From: Paracentrotus lividus
Lineage: Eukaryota > Echinodermata > Echinoidea > Camarodonta > Echinidae
Reading direction: 5' to 3'
Assembly: GCA_940671915.1 (NCBI GenBank)
Contig: CALNVZ010003434.1
Coordinates: 28,688,448-28,752,447 of the forward strand
DNA length: 64,000 nt
Both the position numbers and the translations under genes were made by a program. Below, in pieces: positions 31,835-45,140 of the stretch. Each line of letters begins with the position of its first letter. Position 1 is the first letter of the stretch. A model generated the notes under the pieces. The model had not been told where the DNA came from, ran no database searches, and saw only the letters and a program-made list of their open reading frames with translations.

Positions 31835-34800
31835 ATGAGTTCTCCTCGGGACCAACTGACTGACAAACAAAAGGAGAAGCTTTCCAAGGTAATCTCAATG
31901 ATTTTAATATGTTCGGGATTTTGTTGTATCAAGCTATGGAATGGACTTATCAAGAAATCTACGTACATGTGCCTCTCTTTTGTATTAAACGATGTAATAT
32001 TGATTATAGCTACTGCAACCATTGCCACTGGTCACATGTATTTGGCAAGAGAGGTGTACAAATAATTATAATGTAGCAGAAAAATGCATAGCATCCAGTA
32101 TTTTGAATGTTGGCTAAACGCTCTTCATAATCATACAAATAAAAAAACAATTTATTTTTGTTTTAATCTTGAAACTATGAGGGATCTGATTCAGCAATAT
32201 ATGAGCTCTGCTCAAAAGGAGATTGAATCTATTCTAAGCCATTTCGAGGCAATCAAGTTTTTGTTATTTCTCTGGGTGGTACATCACTACATTCTGGTGT
32301 TTTCATTTTACTTTTTGATGATAATTTCAATTTTTTTTTTGCATCTTATATCGAGCTCCTCAAAACAAAATCACGTTTGACTTTTAAAACATGGATCTAT
32401 CCCTTTTGCAACCAAGCTCTCCACATATCGGAAACAGTGATTTACCACATGCAAGAAATGAGATAGGCCTAGCAGTATTATCTTTGTGTGTCTTTAAAAA
32501 AAGACGATGTTGCTTTTCCCATCTCATAATGTGAAAAGAATTGAGTTCGACAAAGGAGTATGAATGAACGAGTTACCTAGGGAAGGGATAGTTTTGTTTG
32601 GTTTGTGGTAAAGTTAATGATTAAAACCAAGGTTGGTATATCCCTGTTCATTGCAGTTCAAAGAGAACGTGAAGGATGTCCTGAAGCAAACACATGATGA
32701 CGTCATCCTTCTACGATTCCTCAAAGGTGGGTAAATAGACAGCGACTTGGTTTGGGTTGATCTATGCCCTGTTACATATAGAATTATGATAATCTTTGAA
32801 GGTTTCACTGGTGGTAGAACGATAAGAAGTTGAAGGTTTCACGGTACACCAAGTAATCTTTCTTGAGGGTATGAGTGGTCCTGAAAAGGACCTACCCAAT
32901 CTCGACGTTTCGGTGAGCATGTTCTCACCGTCTTCAGGAGAATTCTCCTGAAGACATTCTCCTGAAGACATTCTCCTGAAGACGGTGAGAACATGCTCAC
33001 CGAAACGTCGAGATTGGGTAGGTCCTTTTCAGGACCACTCATACCCTCAAGAAAGATTACTTGGTGTACCGTGAAACCTTCAACTTAGAATTATGATCAA
33101 TTGCAAATCAGTAGTAGCCAATCAGGTTCCTTTTTGCATGGACTTCTTGGGTACAAATGTCCCTCTGAACCACTCAGAATAATCGTTTCAAATTTAAAAT
33201 TGAACTTAACTCTTTATAAGTTACAGGGCACTGATGTGTTTTCACGTACCTTGATAGTGCTGATAGCTACTTTAATTCAAATCAGGGTTTTTAATCATGT
33301 AGAAGTTTCCAACAATTTGGGTTAATTGAAAAGAAATCCTGGAACAATATAACAATTACAATACCATGTTCACATTTTGCAAAATTGTGCATTAGAAAAA
33401 CTAAAAACAAAGACTAAAGTGTTTTTATTAATTTTTAAGCCGAATCTTTAATCTGCGTGTGCATTATACGCAACATGTATGTTCAAGACAGCCATTACAA
33501 AAGTATGTAGGTCTACTCTCTTCAAGTGTTGTTCAACTTTATAATAACTTTTTAAAATTACTATTTCATCAGTACTATATCAACATTGAGCATGCAATAG
33601 CCTAACAAGCCTAGCTTCTAACTTCCTATTTCTTTCTATAATGATGTCAATAAACAATAATTGATTGGGTTAATAATTGGTGTTACAAATAATTTTGTTG
33701 TGAAAATTTTAAATGTAATTGTATATATGAAAATAAATTCAGCTAAACCGAATGTTTTCATTAGATCATGTATTTTTCATTCTATTTCGCAGCAAGGAAA
33801 TTCGACCTGAAAAAATCTGAAGACATGTTCAGAAAGGTAAGTTGAAAGCTAAGATATCTAGAAAGAACAAGTGAATTTTTAAAAATTATTTTGTTTTATT
33901 TGTTTTTGTTCTTGTTGTTGTTTCTTTTTTTTTTTCATTTTTTTTTTTTTTTTTAGTCAAAAGTAAAACCCACATCCCACTAACTGAAATACTCCAGAAA
34001 GTAAAAAAAAATAATAAAGGCAAATGATATGAGACTATTCGAGAGGGAGAAAATAGAAAGAGACAACCTCAAAAGAATCATAGACGAAGAAAAAAACATA
34101 CCTAGAATTTTTTTTTTTTAAATCGTAATTTCCTCATGGAGATTGAATAAAAATTTCTAGTGTATGACATTTTATCCAACTGAACAAATTACCAGGTGGG
34201 ATCTTCTCCCTGCCGCCCGTTTAAAGTCCTTCCTATCTATATTTGATTATTTCGCAGGTTCATCTAAACTAGCCCAACAAAAATAAATGATTGACCATTC
34301 ATCCGAACCTTGGACCGTATCAATACGTAATATTACATAAATTTAAAAAAAAAAAACACACACATGATTTAAAACAGTGACATACTCGTAGCTACAATTG
34401 AAAATCACTGCGATATATATCTATAATAAGCTATAGTTTGAATATATCCGCATAATGCCCAGATCGTGAAGGTCATGATATTTTTGTTATCCAAAATGCA
34501 GTTTGATTCAATACATTTCTTATGATAATAAATAAGTAATATAAGAGATGTGTGACCTATGGATATGTTGCAATGTTCAGTTACAAAATTTACTGTTCAA
34601 AAAGAAACAATTTCAAAAACATGGGTCAAGAATAAACGTATTACGTGCCAAAATTCAGTTAATGATCTTAGAGTGCAAAAATATAATGAATTTCCTTTGA
34701 TTGCCCTTGAGAAAGAAACTACGGTATATTGACTTGGAACTATTAATATCATGAATATGATAGATAACGGACAGTATAACCCTTGATCAATGTTAAGAGC

Positions 34801-37800
34801 ATTGACATTGAAAATAGAAAATCATTGTTTTATCTATCTGTCTTCCTGTCTGCATGATTTCTCTTCAAATATTTGTTTTTTCCTTAGGATATCAAATGGA
34901 GGGAAGAAAACAAAGTTGATACAATTAGGGACTGGTACAAGTTACCCGAAGTAAGTAAAGCCAGCGCAGATCTTCACCGAGAAGATGATTTATTATTTTC
35001 AGTATTAAAAATACTGGCTTTACACTCTTCCCAAGCATGTAAAATTCCCGTATAATACGTGCTCATGTACAGGTACAATGGTTGCATTTATCCTGTCATT
35101 GGCATATCATATTAGTATCACCCCCATCTTCGTCATTACACAAATGATAATTTATAACAGAATGCATAAACTGGAATGGTGAAAATGTTAAAAATTGAAA
35201 CAAAACTGAAGAGAGTCTTCAGCATAGTTCCTAACTTTGTAGTTTTCGGCGAAGCTGCCTTAGAAAATCGCGTATTTCAAAGCAATTCAAGGTCATGATT
35301 GGCTCTTTCCGCATGATTCGATCAACCATTTTATATTTCGTTATCTTCATATATTTTTGTATTTCCTATTTTTACATTGTTAACCAGGATTCCCATTAGC
35401 GCATAGACTGCTGTCATTATGATGATGATTTTGCTAATAACCAATTCTGACCAAGACTAAACCATAATAATTATAACTTTCTCAAGATTTTCAAAATCAC
35501 TGGCCGGCGTGGATGTGAGCGCGATTAGACAAGGAAGGTCATGCAGTCTACGCTCGCCGACTTTGGAGCCTAGATCCAAAAGGTAAAATCTTAATCTTAA
35601 AAATATGGATAAGGGATATAATTTAATTCTGTAAATATGATTATTCGAGCATTTTAGATTTTGTCTGGTATAATACTTAATAATAATAATTATATGAGAC
35701 TTCTTATGCGCTAAATCCACCAAAAGATAGGTGCTCATAAGCGCAAGTGTGATTAAGAAAATGACAACTTAAATTTACATAAGTACAAGATAATAGGGAA
35801 AAGGTAACAGTACAAAAATGAACAAAATAATCTAATCATACGCTGAAGTGAAAATGATATGTCTTGAGCTTGGCCTTAAAGACTTCGGCGGACCTGCTGC
35901 TGCGGATCTCTTGAGGGAGAGCATTCCACAGCAGAGGTCCAGCGTTTAGCGAAGGCCTTCTTCCCCCCCCCCCCCCCCCCCCCCCCCCCCACTGCGTATT
36001 GTTCTAGAAACTTGAAGCAAACCAGAAACCTTGGGAACGTAATGATCGAGGCAGAACATAGAAGTTAATTTAAATGATATTATTTGTGGAGCAGAGCCAT
36101 GGATACAATGAAACGAAAGCAACAGAATCTTAAAGATAAAGCGTTTACTCATGGGCAACCAATGAGTGATCTGAGAACTTGTTTATGTGTATTATACTTG
36201 TTAGAAGGGTAACTAATCGAGCAGCTGCATTCTAGTAGTTTCTGTAAGACGTCCAAGCTGATTTTGAGGTAAGTTAAATAAAAGAGCATTTCCGAAATCA
36301 AGCTGGATGAGATCAGAGAAATCAAGTAATTAATCTGTGCACTTACGAGTAAAGGTATTTGCGAATGAAACCCAAGTTTCGCAACTGATACCGAACAGAT
36401 CTACAAACGGTTGTGAATTAAGAAGACATTGTCATATTTGAATCAAATAAACCCCAGGTTACGACATACATTTTAAAGCGGCAATGTCAAGACCAGCAAC
36501 ATTGACAGAGTGAATCGATATTTGTTCAATTGGGACTTGGAACCGTACAAAACAAATTCACATTTTGAAAGGTTAAGTTTCAACGAATGTGCATTCAACC
36601 AGTCATGAATGTCTTGCACGCAAGCTTCGAGATCATGAATTGCACTGGCTGCAGCGCGCCGGTTTGGCTTGAAAGAGTTTAAGATCTGAATATCGTCTGC
36701 ATAAATATGATACTGCATAGAATGATTGTGAAATATGTTTTTGAGGCCGATTAAGTAAAGGGAAAACAAAATTGGCCCGCCCACACTGCCCTGCGGAACG
36801 CCGCAAGTAAGTGGTACAGAATCAGATGTACACTCATTTACCAATACAGTTTGGGAATGACATGATAAATACGATTTGAACCACTGTAAGGCTTGATCTT
36901 TAACACCTAGAGACATGAGGGAAGATAGTGTGGTTAACGGTATCAAAGGCGGAAGACAAATCGAGGAGGAGCATAGCTGTTACATTACCCAAGTCCATTT
37001 CATGAAGAATGGAATTAGAGACATTGACATGAAGCGTTTCTACGCTATGATTAGGACGATATCCAGATTGAAAAGGATCGAGTAACTTGTTCTCAAGGCA
37101 ATAATCCGTCAATCTGGAAAACACAACTCTTTCAAGTATTTTGAATAAAAACGGGAGGTTAGAAACAGGACGATAATTATTCAGCATTTCGGAATCGAGT
37201 TTAGGCTTCTTTAACAAAGGAGTGATATAGGCAGTTTTAAGGGTAGAGGGCACATGTGCTTGATCGATACTTAAATTGATAATATTTGAAATACAAAAAG
37301 CAAAAATTGTAGGACAGTCCTTAATTAGAATTGTGTTAACAGGATCGAGTTTGCAGGATTTGGGTGGAGGTTTCTGCAGTAACAATAGAATTTCATCTGA
37401 TGTGGTGGGCCGAATCGTCTCGAGGGATGCTGGTGTAAGAGGATCTGTCGGACGAATATCTGGGTTAAGGCTAGTAACAATATTCTGAACCTTAGAATGG
37501 AAGTACTGTATAAACTGCTCATCTAAATCCTTACTGTCGATGTGTTTAGGAAGAGGAGAATTCTGTTTCCTATTCAGAAACGATTGGCAGTAGAAAACAG
37601 TTTCTTGGCATCGTTTCCACAATCATTAATCAATCCTGTGAAATATTCTCGCTTTGCCTGATCCACAAGAGAATTCACAAGATGCCGTTGTATGCAGAAC
37701 ATCTCTCTGTCAGCCCGTAGCATACCATTGGACCTCCACTTCCGCTCAAGTTGCCTCCGCTTCCGTTTTGCAGCAGTGATGTCGGGATTGTACCATGGGT

Positions 37801-40800
37801 TGTCTTGACGATCCTTATACAATATGTTATTGATTTGAATAAAATTTCAACATAAAATGAATTTAAATGAAACTGAACCATTGTATGCTTTACTGTAAGG
37901 AAACAAACCAGTTTTATTGTAAAAAAAAAAAAAAAAAAAAAATTTGTTTAACTTTGATAATACACAGGAGTTATGTATTCTGCCAATGTTAGCGATATCC
38001 TCAAGACCAACATATTTTACATGGAAGAACTTCTACAACAACAGAAAGATTTGTCTACAAAGGTAAGTCAAATGATCAGAGATTTCATCATTTGAAGAGG
38101 GGGTAGTAAAAATATGAAGAAAAAAATTCGAGCACGGTTATCATTTTTAAATATAAAATTTAATAAAATAGACTCAAGAGGACTAAGGACGAATTGAAGA
38201 TGCTAGTACTAGATGTTCCTATGTTATAGTGCAGTCAGACCGGTCAGACCGACCTCAAACCAACTAACAAACAAACCATCTTGAACTTTTCATTTAATTG
38301 TAGTTGGTTTGAGGTCGGTCTGGCCGTTCTGACTGCACTATAACATAGGAACATCTGGTACTAGCATCTTCAATTCAAGAATCGAAGAGAGATACTCATA
38401 AATACAATAATGAAAATAATTTTAAAAAATGAACAAAAATTTTAGTTTATTAACTTTTTCTCTCTCCCATGTCTTCAATAATATCTTTAATTCATAATTA
38501 AAGTAATTTGTCTTTGACAGAAATGTGGACATCCCGTAGAGGGCGTGACAGCTGTGATTGATCTGGAGAAGCTCAGTATACACCATCTCTGGAAACCAGG
38601 TATAGACCTCTTGCAGAAGGTACGTCATACTTTTTGGAGGCTGGTCGGGAGAAATGGTGGGGGATGCGATGCGTGAATAAATGATATCATTAAAGTTTGC
38701 TTGTCTACTTTTTGAAAGTTTAAATAATTTGCAAACCGTATCACTGATGCCTGTTTATAACGAAAGGTCAAAGTTATAGTTCAATACGCATTAAAGTATT
38801 GTGAAATATTGCTGTAAATTATGGTTACTATTGTGTAATTGTTTGGCAGCTAAAGATGAAACAACGACTAATATTAAATTGTTTATTAGTACGGTCTGAC
38901 GGTTAAGCATTTAATATGGTTGGGAATAGGCCTCTATAACTAATTTATATATTTTTTTGTCTTTGTTTGTTTGTTATTGTGGCATGAAACTCATTATATC
39001 AAGTTTATTATATCAATATTTTTACAATTTTAGAATCTTAAATAGACAAAATTAGATTATCAAATTTACCTCCCTAATTGTCCGCGTCAGGTAGCTGTGA
39101 TTCTAGAGCAGCACTATCCAGAAGCCATCTACCGCATGTACGTCGTGAGAGCACCCAAGATCTTCCCAATAGCTTACTCACTAGTCAAGCCATTCCTGAG
39201 AGAGGACACCAAGAAGAAAATACAAGTTCTGGGGAGTAAGTTTTATACTATGATACCTAATAATTGCAAAATCTACATAGAAATGTAATCGCATATGTAG
39301 CACAATACATAATTATATTCTACCCAAAATTAAGCTTATCTGCCATGATTACATCTTCAGGAGCTTCAGGATTTCTCCTTTTTTTTTTCTTTTTTCTTTT
39401 TTTTTTACCTCGTACAATTTTGCCTCACCTGGGTGTAGAGTGGGCATGGGTAATGTAGCTTAATGTATTGACCCCGTTGGTCCATAGTGATGCTGACTAA
39501 ATTTATCTTGTCTTTGATTACGACACCTAAAAACAGATTATACAATCCAGCGATGATGTAGAAAGACGGTTACAAAACTGATAATCAACCAACATTTTCT
39601 GGAGGACATCCAGTAAAGGAAAATCACTAATTTGTTCTTTTGTATCTGCAGACAACTGGAAGGAGGAATTGTTGAAGCAGATAGACCCTGATCAGCTCCC
39701 GGTTCACTGGGGAGGGACTAAGACAGATCCTGATGGAAACCCCAAGTGTGAATCACTGGTAAGTCTTTCTTTAATTATTCATGCATAATGCTTCTAAGAG
39801 GTGTCCAATAGATTGGTTTATCTAATGGGTAATGGTTGTTCTGAAGGCAATTGTCTAAGTCGGAATATGTACACCAGCGAAATCTTCCTAAGATATATAA
39901 TTTCGATAGGGTGTAGAGCTTTTCAATTTGTCAAGTTTTTATGATACATAGTTCGTCAAGAGGTTGATTTCTTCCGGCTTAGGAAGGAATCTACCGAAGG
40001 ATTGATTTCCAGGGCATAGTTGTCTTTGAGGATAATTTTCGAAGAGTAGTTATTAAAGGGACCCGGGTGTTGTCCATTGTTCATTACACGTATATGTTTA
40101 ATTATAATTAGTTTATTTTTTTCTCCAAACATCTCTTACTCTAGATCAAACCAGGAGGGACTGTACCCAAATCTTTCTACCTCAAGGACAGCAAACCACC
40201 ACAGACACTCATCGACCGTGAGGTGTCGAGAGGTGGTAATCTGGAATTCAAGTATGACGTCACAAAGCCCGACAGTATTTTTAGGTGCGTATTACTACTA
40301 TAAACAACATAGCTTTCCAAATATATACGGAGAAAGTAAACCCAACTTTGACAGCCTCATATTAAAATTGTGTAGCTTGTGTAACCTTAAAATTTATTTC
40401 AGGATATAGAGTAAGTTATCATCTATCCAATGATTCAAAAATTATGAATGGTCAGGAAGCCAGGGCTGCTTCTGAGAAAACTAGGTACAAATTGTTTTTG
40501 ATCAAAGTTTTTACAAACTTCAGTTCTCAGTCATACCTGACAGTACAGGTATAATTTTGGTATCACTCGATAGAATATAGCTCACTCTTTGTCATGATAT
40601 AAAAATTATTGACAAATAAGTTATATAATTTTAATATGAGAGGGTCTCAAATTTGGGTTTACTTTTATTTAGGACGCCCTGTATAGATGAATTAATGGAG
40701 AGGGTGTAGCATGAACGAATTGGAATCGGAAACTGGACCAGAAAAACCATGGCTTCGTCATACACATATGACGAAGCCATATGTGTATGACGAAGCCATG

Positions 40801-43370
40801 CACATATGAGATGAGAAGTATAGTGACGCATTGTATTACCGGACACTATTATAATTCCGGACGCACATATTACTGCGCACTAAAGCAATTTTGTGCGCGT
40901 AGGTCGGCGCAGTTAAATTCCACACTCCAAAACATGGAACAAAATTGCTAAAATGAGGCAAAAAAATCTAAGTTTTACCTTATTTATCTCTTTTTTAATA
41001 GAAAATGGTTAAATTTTCATATTGCATACCTTTACATTAACAATTGATATATTTTTTGATGAAAAAATGAGCCTTGTTTCATGTTTGCCGAATTTCAACC
41101 TCTCGGCGTCCGCTCCGAATGTTGACGTGCGGTTATGTGGCCGTGCGTGGTGATTGATTCTAGTGCAGCTGGTTGCGCCGCGCAGCTGGTTTTCCAATCA
41201 TGACGATCGCGCAAGCGCAAGAGCGATAGATAGAGAACACGAACGTCGATCCGAAGTTGATAAGTTAATTGAAGCAATTATCTTTCTCAAGGCTTGGATC
41301 ACACAAAAAGACAAAGATTAAGAAATAAAGGATAAAGCTAAAAAAGGATATGTTTTATCAAACAAAAACCCAAAATAAATCCTAGATTAACTGCAATGCC
41401 AGTCTAGTCTAGTCAAGAGCATAAAAATATATGATACAATGATCGAAAACAAACTAAAAACAACACGCAATTTTAATGTTGTATCCCATAGAGGGAGCGC
41501 GTCCGGAATTATAATGCAATTTGTCAGGCGCAAAAATAATTGTTTTTCGTAGAGGGGTATGCGGCAAGCGCGATACAAAGAATACGGTTGGTAAATATAA
41601 TTTTTTTTTTACCATTTTCATAAATTTGACAATATTTGGAATAACTAGTGCGAATTTTTCTTAATTTCATTTCCTCAAACTGTCCTTTTTAAAGCAGTAA
41701 AATGAAGGCGTCCGGTAATACAATACACTGCCATACATAAAGATAATTGACAAGGAAACATAAGAAGATAAAAATATGGGGAAACGAAAAAAGGAATACA
41801 TGGAATAAGAGAAGTACAATCCAAATAGATAATAGCTGTCATAAGACAAAACTTTACACTTTAAAAAAGATAATTATGGAATAATGAAAAACCTAAATCC
41901 CAAATTTCCAATATCAGTGCTCCTACTTCCAGATATTGAACTCACGCAAGACAATAAAAACTCCCTAAACACCCTCATCCTAAATTTTTTGTATAAGCTC
42001 CACACAACCCGACTCAACCTCTTACCAACAATCTCCGCAAATTAACCACCAAGACTACGCAACTTATGTTGCTGATCTCCAACAGCACTGGAGGAAGAAG
42101 AAGAAGAAGAAGAAGATATATTGCGTAATTTCTAATGTTTTAATTTAATTGTGTACAAGGACTGAGTCGAAATTTGAACTTGTAATCTGACAGGTACGAA
42201 TTCAGGACAGAATCAAGTGAAATCAGATTCGGTTTTGATCGTGTGGATTCGAAGGGCAAGAGGACAGCAGCCATTTTGAAACTGGAGAAATACAACAGTC
42301 ACATGGTCCCAGAGAATGGAGAGATCATGATCACTGAGCCTGGCACATGTGAGTATAAACATGATGAATAAACAATTTTGCAACCAAGAAAAAGAAGAAA
42401 CATAAAGCATTTGACATGATTATGGGTTTTTCCTAACATTAGGTAAATCTGAACTATTCTGTTTCGGTATAATACGCTCATGGAGGTAACGACTTAGAGA
42501 ACTATAAGCTGTATCTGACTCCGAACACGCCTTAATGAGCGCTCTCAAAATGAAGGGTAAAAAATACCATTGACATTGGGGCCATCCGCAAATATCCGCT
42601 AAAAATTGCCATACATAAGGTATGGTTCGAATTGACAGGAATGATGAGTGGCCCTATTGAACCCTATTTTGACCCTTCACATCTTATTGTGTTAATATTT
42701 TGATTATAGGACTAGACAAATTCGGTGACTTCAATACACCTGAAATATAAAAGTGTAGAAGAAGCGAAAAGAAATAGAATAGCGTTCTCTCCACTGCAAA
42801 CTAGCATCCCTTTAACAGCGGATGAAATGCAATAGGATATTGAGCATTGTCGATAACATGAATGTTGAACAATGTATATCATTTAATTGATATATTTTTA
42901 TCTTCCAAACACCGGATATATTTGTATGCTTATATATCTGTATAAATGCGAAAAAGTACCAAATGATATTAATATTGAAAATTATGCGCTTTGTATTTAA
43001 TGACAAGGCGATGGTTGTTGTTGTTTGCTGCTGTTTTCTGTTGTTAAATGGTGACTATACTACATTTAAGTCATTAGTTTTAGGCGTTGTCAAGTAAAAA
43101 GAAATATTGCATAATGATTTTTATTCAATAGTTGTGTAGAATGCAAGCCCACTATCAGCAATGTTTTACGTACTTATTTTCATATTTGATACCCCACGTC
43201 TACGTTGATGTTGCCTGGACCAATCATCAGATGTTGCGAACTTCGACAATGAGAGCTGGACCAAACCCAAGAAGCTCTCCTATTGGCTGGAACTACTCGA
43301 ACCCAGTGACGTAGAACCAGAGTTCCAGGAGATGGATGAAGAATTCGCCAGAATTGAAATAAACGATTAG
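31835..43370 (+). CDS. SEC14-like lipid-transfer protein, copy 1 (fifth exon decayed)
   Basis: CRAL-TRIO/GOLD protein of the animal SEC14L2-4 type, a cytosolic carrier of hydrophobic ligands. Exons: 31835-31888, 32657-32726, 33793-33836, 34888-34950, relic 35487-35582, 37968-38062, 38521-38619, 39091-39235, 39652-39758, 40145-40284, 42194-42348, 43231-43370. With a normal 94-nt exon 5 the protein would be 401 residues, the family size. Visible are [15 protein letters not shown] (N-terminal helices), [38 protein letters not shown] (CRAL-TRIO core), [13 protein letters not shown], and a GOLD-type C-terminus with [12 protein letters not shown]. In the relic, LDKEGHAVY and DPKG survive, but it is 96 nt rather than 94 and the incoming frame hits TAG. 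A LINE lies just downstream. Either the copy is a young pseudogene, the exon is skipped or replaced, or the assembly is wrong. Confidence 0.85.
32780..33097. mobile_element. Penelope-like foldback insertion with 11-bp target duplication
   Basis: AGAATTATGAT stands at 32780-32790 and 33087-33097, flanking an insert. Inside, 32827-about 32941 and about 32970-33086 are inverted arms. At the centre a 14-mer, ATTCTCCTGAAGAC, repeats three times (32942-32983). Plus strand: CTGAAGA 32976-32982, a CGGTGAG/CTCACCG stem, GAAA 33002-33005, then CGTC. The left arm gives the same core on minus. It lies in intron 2 of the SEC14-like gene. Confidence 0.65.
35690..37830 (-). mobile_element. 5'-truncated CR1/Jockey-type LINE
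   Basis: It lies in a SEC14-like intron, on the opposite strand. From 37822 downward come a post-endonuclease region ([20 protein letters not shown]), then reverse transcriptase with [50 protein letters not shown] and YADD (near 36690), then a C-terminal [10 protein letters not shown]...FKAKLKTY near 35880. The 3' tail is ATT-rich near 35690. Frame breaks occur near 36900-36950 and downstream, including a poly-C/G tract at 35965-35990. The endonuclease is missing, so it is not autonomous. Confidence 0.85.
38191..38376. repeat. foldback repeat, 75-base arms
   Basis: GAATTGAAGATGCTAGTAC at 38191 is mirrored at the right end. The arms match almost perfectly through GGTTTGAGGTCGGTC, leaving a loop of about 36 bases. 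It lies in intron 6 of the SEC14-like gene, so the pre-mRNA would form a long hairpin. No ends or duplication identify a transposon class. Confidence 0.75.
40328..40681. mobile_element. mariner-type MITE M, copy 1 (left end truncated)
   Basis: The right end AGGACGCCCTG is followed by TA. The internal GTAAACCCAACTTTGACAGC near the left is inverted near the right, as in the intact relative at 44535-44919. The left terminal CAGTGCGTCC is missing. It lies in intron 10 of the SEC14-like gene. Confidence 0.6.
40749..40803. repeat. short triple palindrome
   Basis: GGCTTCGTCATACACATATG is followed directly by its inverted form and then by a repeat of GACGAAGCCAT. The segment can fold into alternative hairpins. 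No known RNA family was recognised. Confidence 0.6.
40821..41733. mobile_element. TA-flanked element E with iterated CCGGA motif
   Basis: The left end TAGTGACGCATTG and right end (complement) TGGCAGTGTATTG share the following TATTACCGGAC. TA lies at 40819-40820 and 41734-41735. A second motif, TTATAATTCCGGACGC, occurs near 40848 and inverted near 41501. About 0.9 kb, noncoding, in intron 10 of the SEC14-like gene. Confidence 0.7.
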
Positions 43371-44286
43371 ATTTAAAAAAAAAAAAATATTACTACTTCC
43401 CAGATAAAGTTTTAGTCTCTACCCCTTTACAAGTCCTAATGTCCTTATAATGTTTTCAGTAAACATTATTATATTGTTCGGTTGTCCGCTTGTCGGTCAA
43501 CATCCCTCAGCAAATTCAAATTACTTTATTGTAATTTATACACAGTGGGTAAAATGTCTTCCTATAAGAGTTACGTATCAATATAAGATTTATTGCGTTT
43601 ATATTTGTGGGTAGGTGTCGATTTTATAAAGAACAATTAGAAGCTTTTATTATATAGAAAAATATATTGTATATGGTTTTGGTATAGAAGTTGAAATAAG
43701 TAAAGGGTAAAAGAGCAAAAAGCATTTCCATATAGTTTGTCAGGTAATCATAATTTTAGATTAAAACGATGCACCATGTTTACGGATTCATTGTTTCACG
43801 ATATGTTGTTAATAGTCGTTATCTGATATTTGAAAGGTAAAACCCGCACGTAGAAGGCTTAAATTTGGTTTGTGCATTTTTCTTTTACTTGCTCAATGAC
43901 TAACTGAATATCATAAATCTTCAAACCTTTAAACCCATTCTATGAAGTAATTATATGTCTGGTATGACTCCCATTATTAAATAGCTTCCTTAATTCACAG
44001 AGAAATAAAAACACATTAGAAAAATATTGTAGGATTTCATACATTTTATTAATCACCATTGCGCTGTAAATGTTAAACGAATCCTTGAGAAGGAAATTTA
44101 TCATTGTAATATTCGTAACGTTAAATCTATATTTAAGTATAAGTTCATGGTGTAAATATTTTTAAAGACTGTACAAAAGGGCGATTAAAACAAAAATGCT
44201 AATACATTATGCCAATGTATTACCTTTGAAATAAAATTATCTGAAATTTTATTGGGCGTGCAGATTTCAAATATTTCATTTCACAT

Positions 44287-44334
<48 letters not shown>

Positions 44335-45140
44335 TATAGGGGTAATTGAATATTACTGCACAGGCAAAATAAAACTTAATTATTGCATTGTTTTATACGT
44401 CGATCGATCTTTTTAATTTCAATTTCATCTTTTCCCGGTGATTTTACATCTTCCTTGGGTTGTACGTAATACAGGTAATACCCAAGTGACAGTAGATCCG
44501 CATTCAATTTGTAATAAGTATTCTTATGCCTTTACAGTGCGTCCAAGCTAAGAAGTAAACCAAACTTTGAGAGCCTCGTATTAAAAGGCTATATCTTGTA
44601 TGACCTTGAGAGTTGTTTCATGATAAAAAGTAACTCATATTCTATTAAATGAAATCAAACTTATACCTGTGTTGAGAAGGATGACTGAGCACTTGGAACA
44701 AACAAAAAAATGGGGGGAAAATCAAAATAGTCAAGGCAATCCATCTTTTTCTCCTTATAAATGGACACAAGCAGGCTGACCTCAAACAATGAATGATAAG
44801 AAAGGCAGAGTTGATTCTTTAAAAACTTGGTGTTTGACAATAGCTTTTAAAAACTCAAGTTTTTTTATAAGTTTTACGAAGCTCTCAAAGGTGGATTAAC
44901 TTTTATTTAGGACGCACTGTAGATAGGCGGGCTGGTGTAACTTCCAATTAGCAACAATTTAAGCGATGCAAACAATAATCGTTATCTTAAGGGTTCTTAA
45001 CTTTTATGTTTATAGCAGCCCCGTTGTTTCAGCATGGTGACTGTATATTTTTCTTTCCTTTCCAGCAATCAACTGTTCCTGGTCATGTACCGGTGGCTTG
45101 AAATTGGGACATATTCCATGACGAAATTAATAATCTGGCA
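43371..45140. other. intergenic between convergent SEC14-like copy 1 and transporter
   Basis: It holds candidate poly(A) signals (one at 44230), a (CT)n/(CA)n tract at 44288-44332 and MITE M copy 2 at 44535-44919. I see nothing else. Confidence 0.6.
44535..44919. mobile_element. mariner-type MITE M, copy 2
   Basis: CAGTGCGTCC at the left and its complement GGACGCACTG at the right, both flanked by TA (44533-44534 and 44920-44921). The AAACTTTGAGAGCCTCG arm is repeated inverted. TA duplication with CAGT-type ends is typical of Tc1/mariner derivatives. Confidence 0.8.

Noticed and set aside
35005-35040. TATTAAAAATACTGGC as the missing SEC14-like exon 5
   Set aside because: Only a short chance match to KYW codons within a palindrome. 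The relic at 35487-35582 aligns far better.
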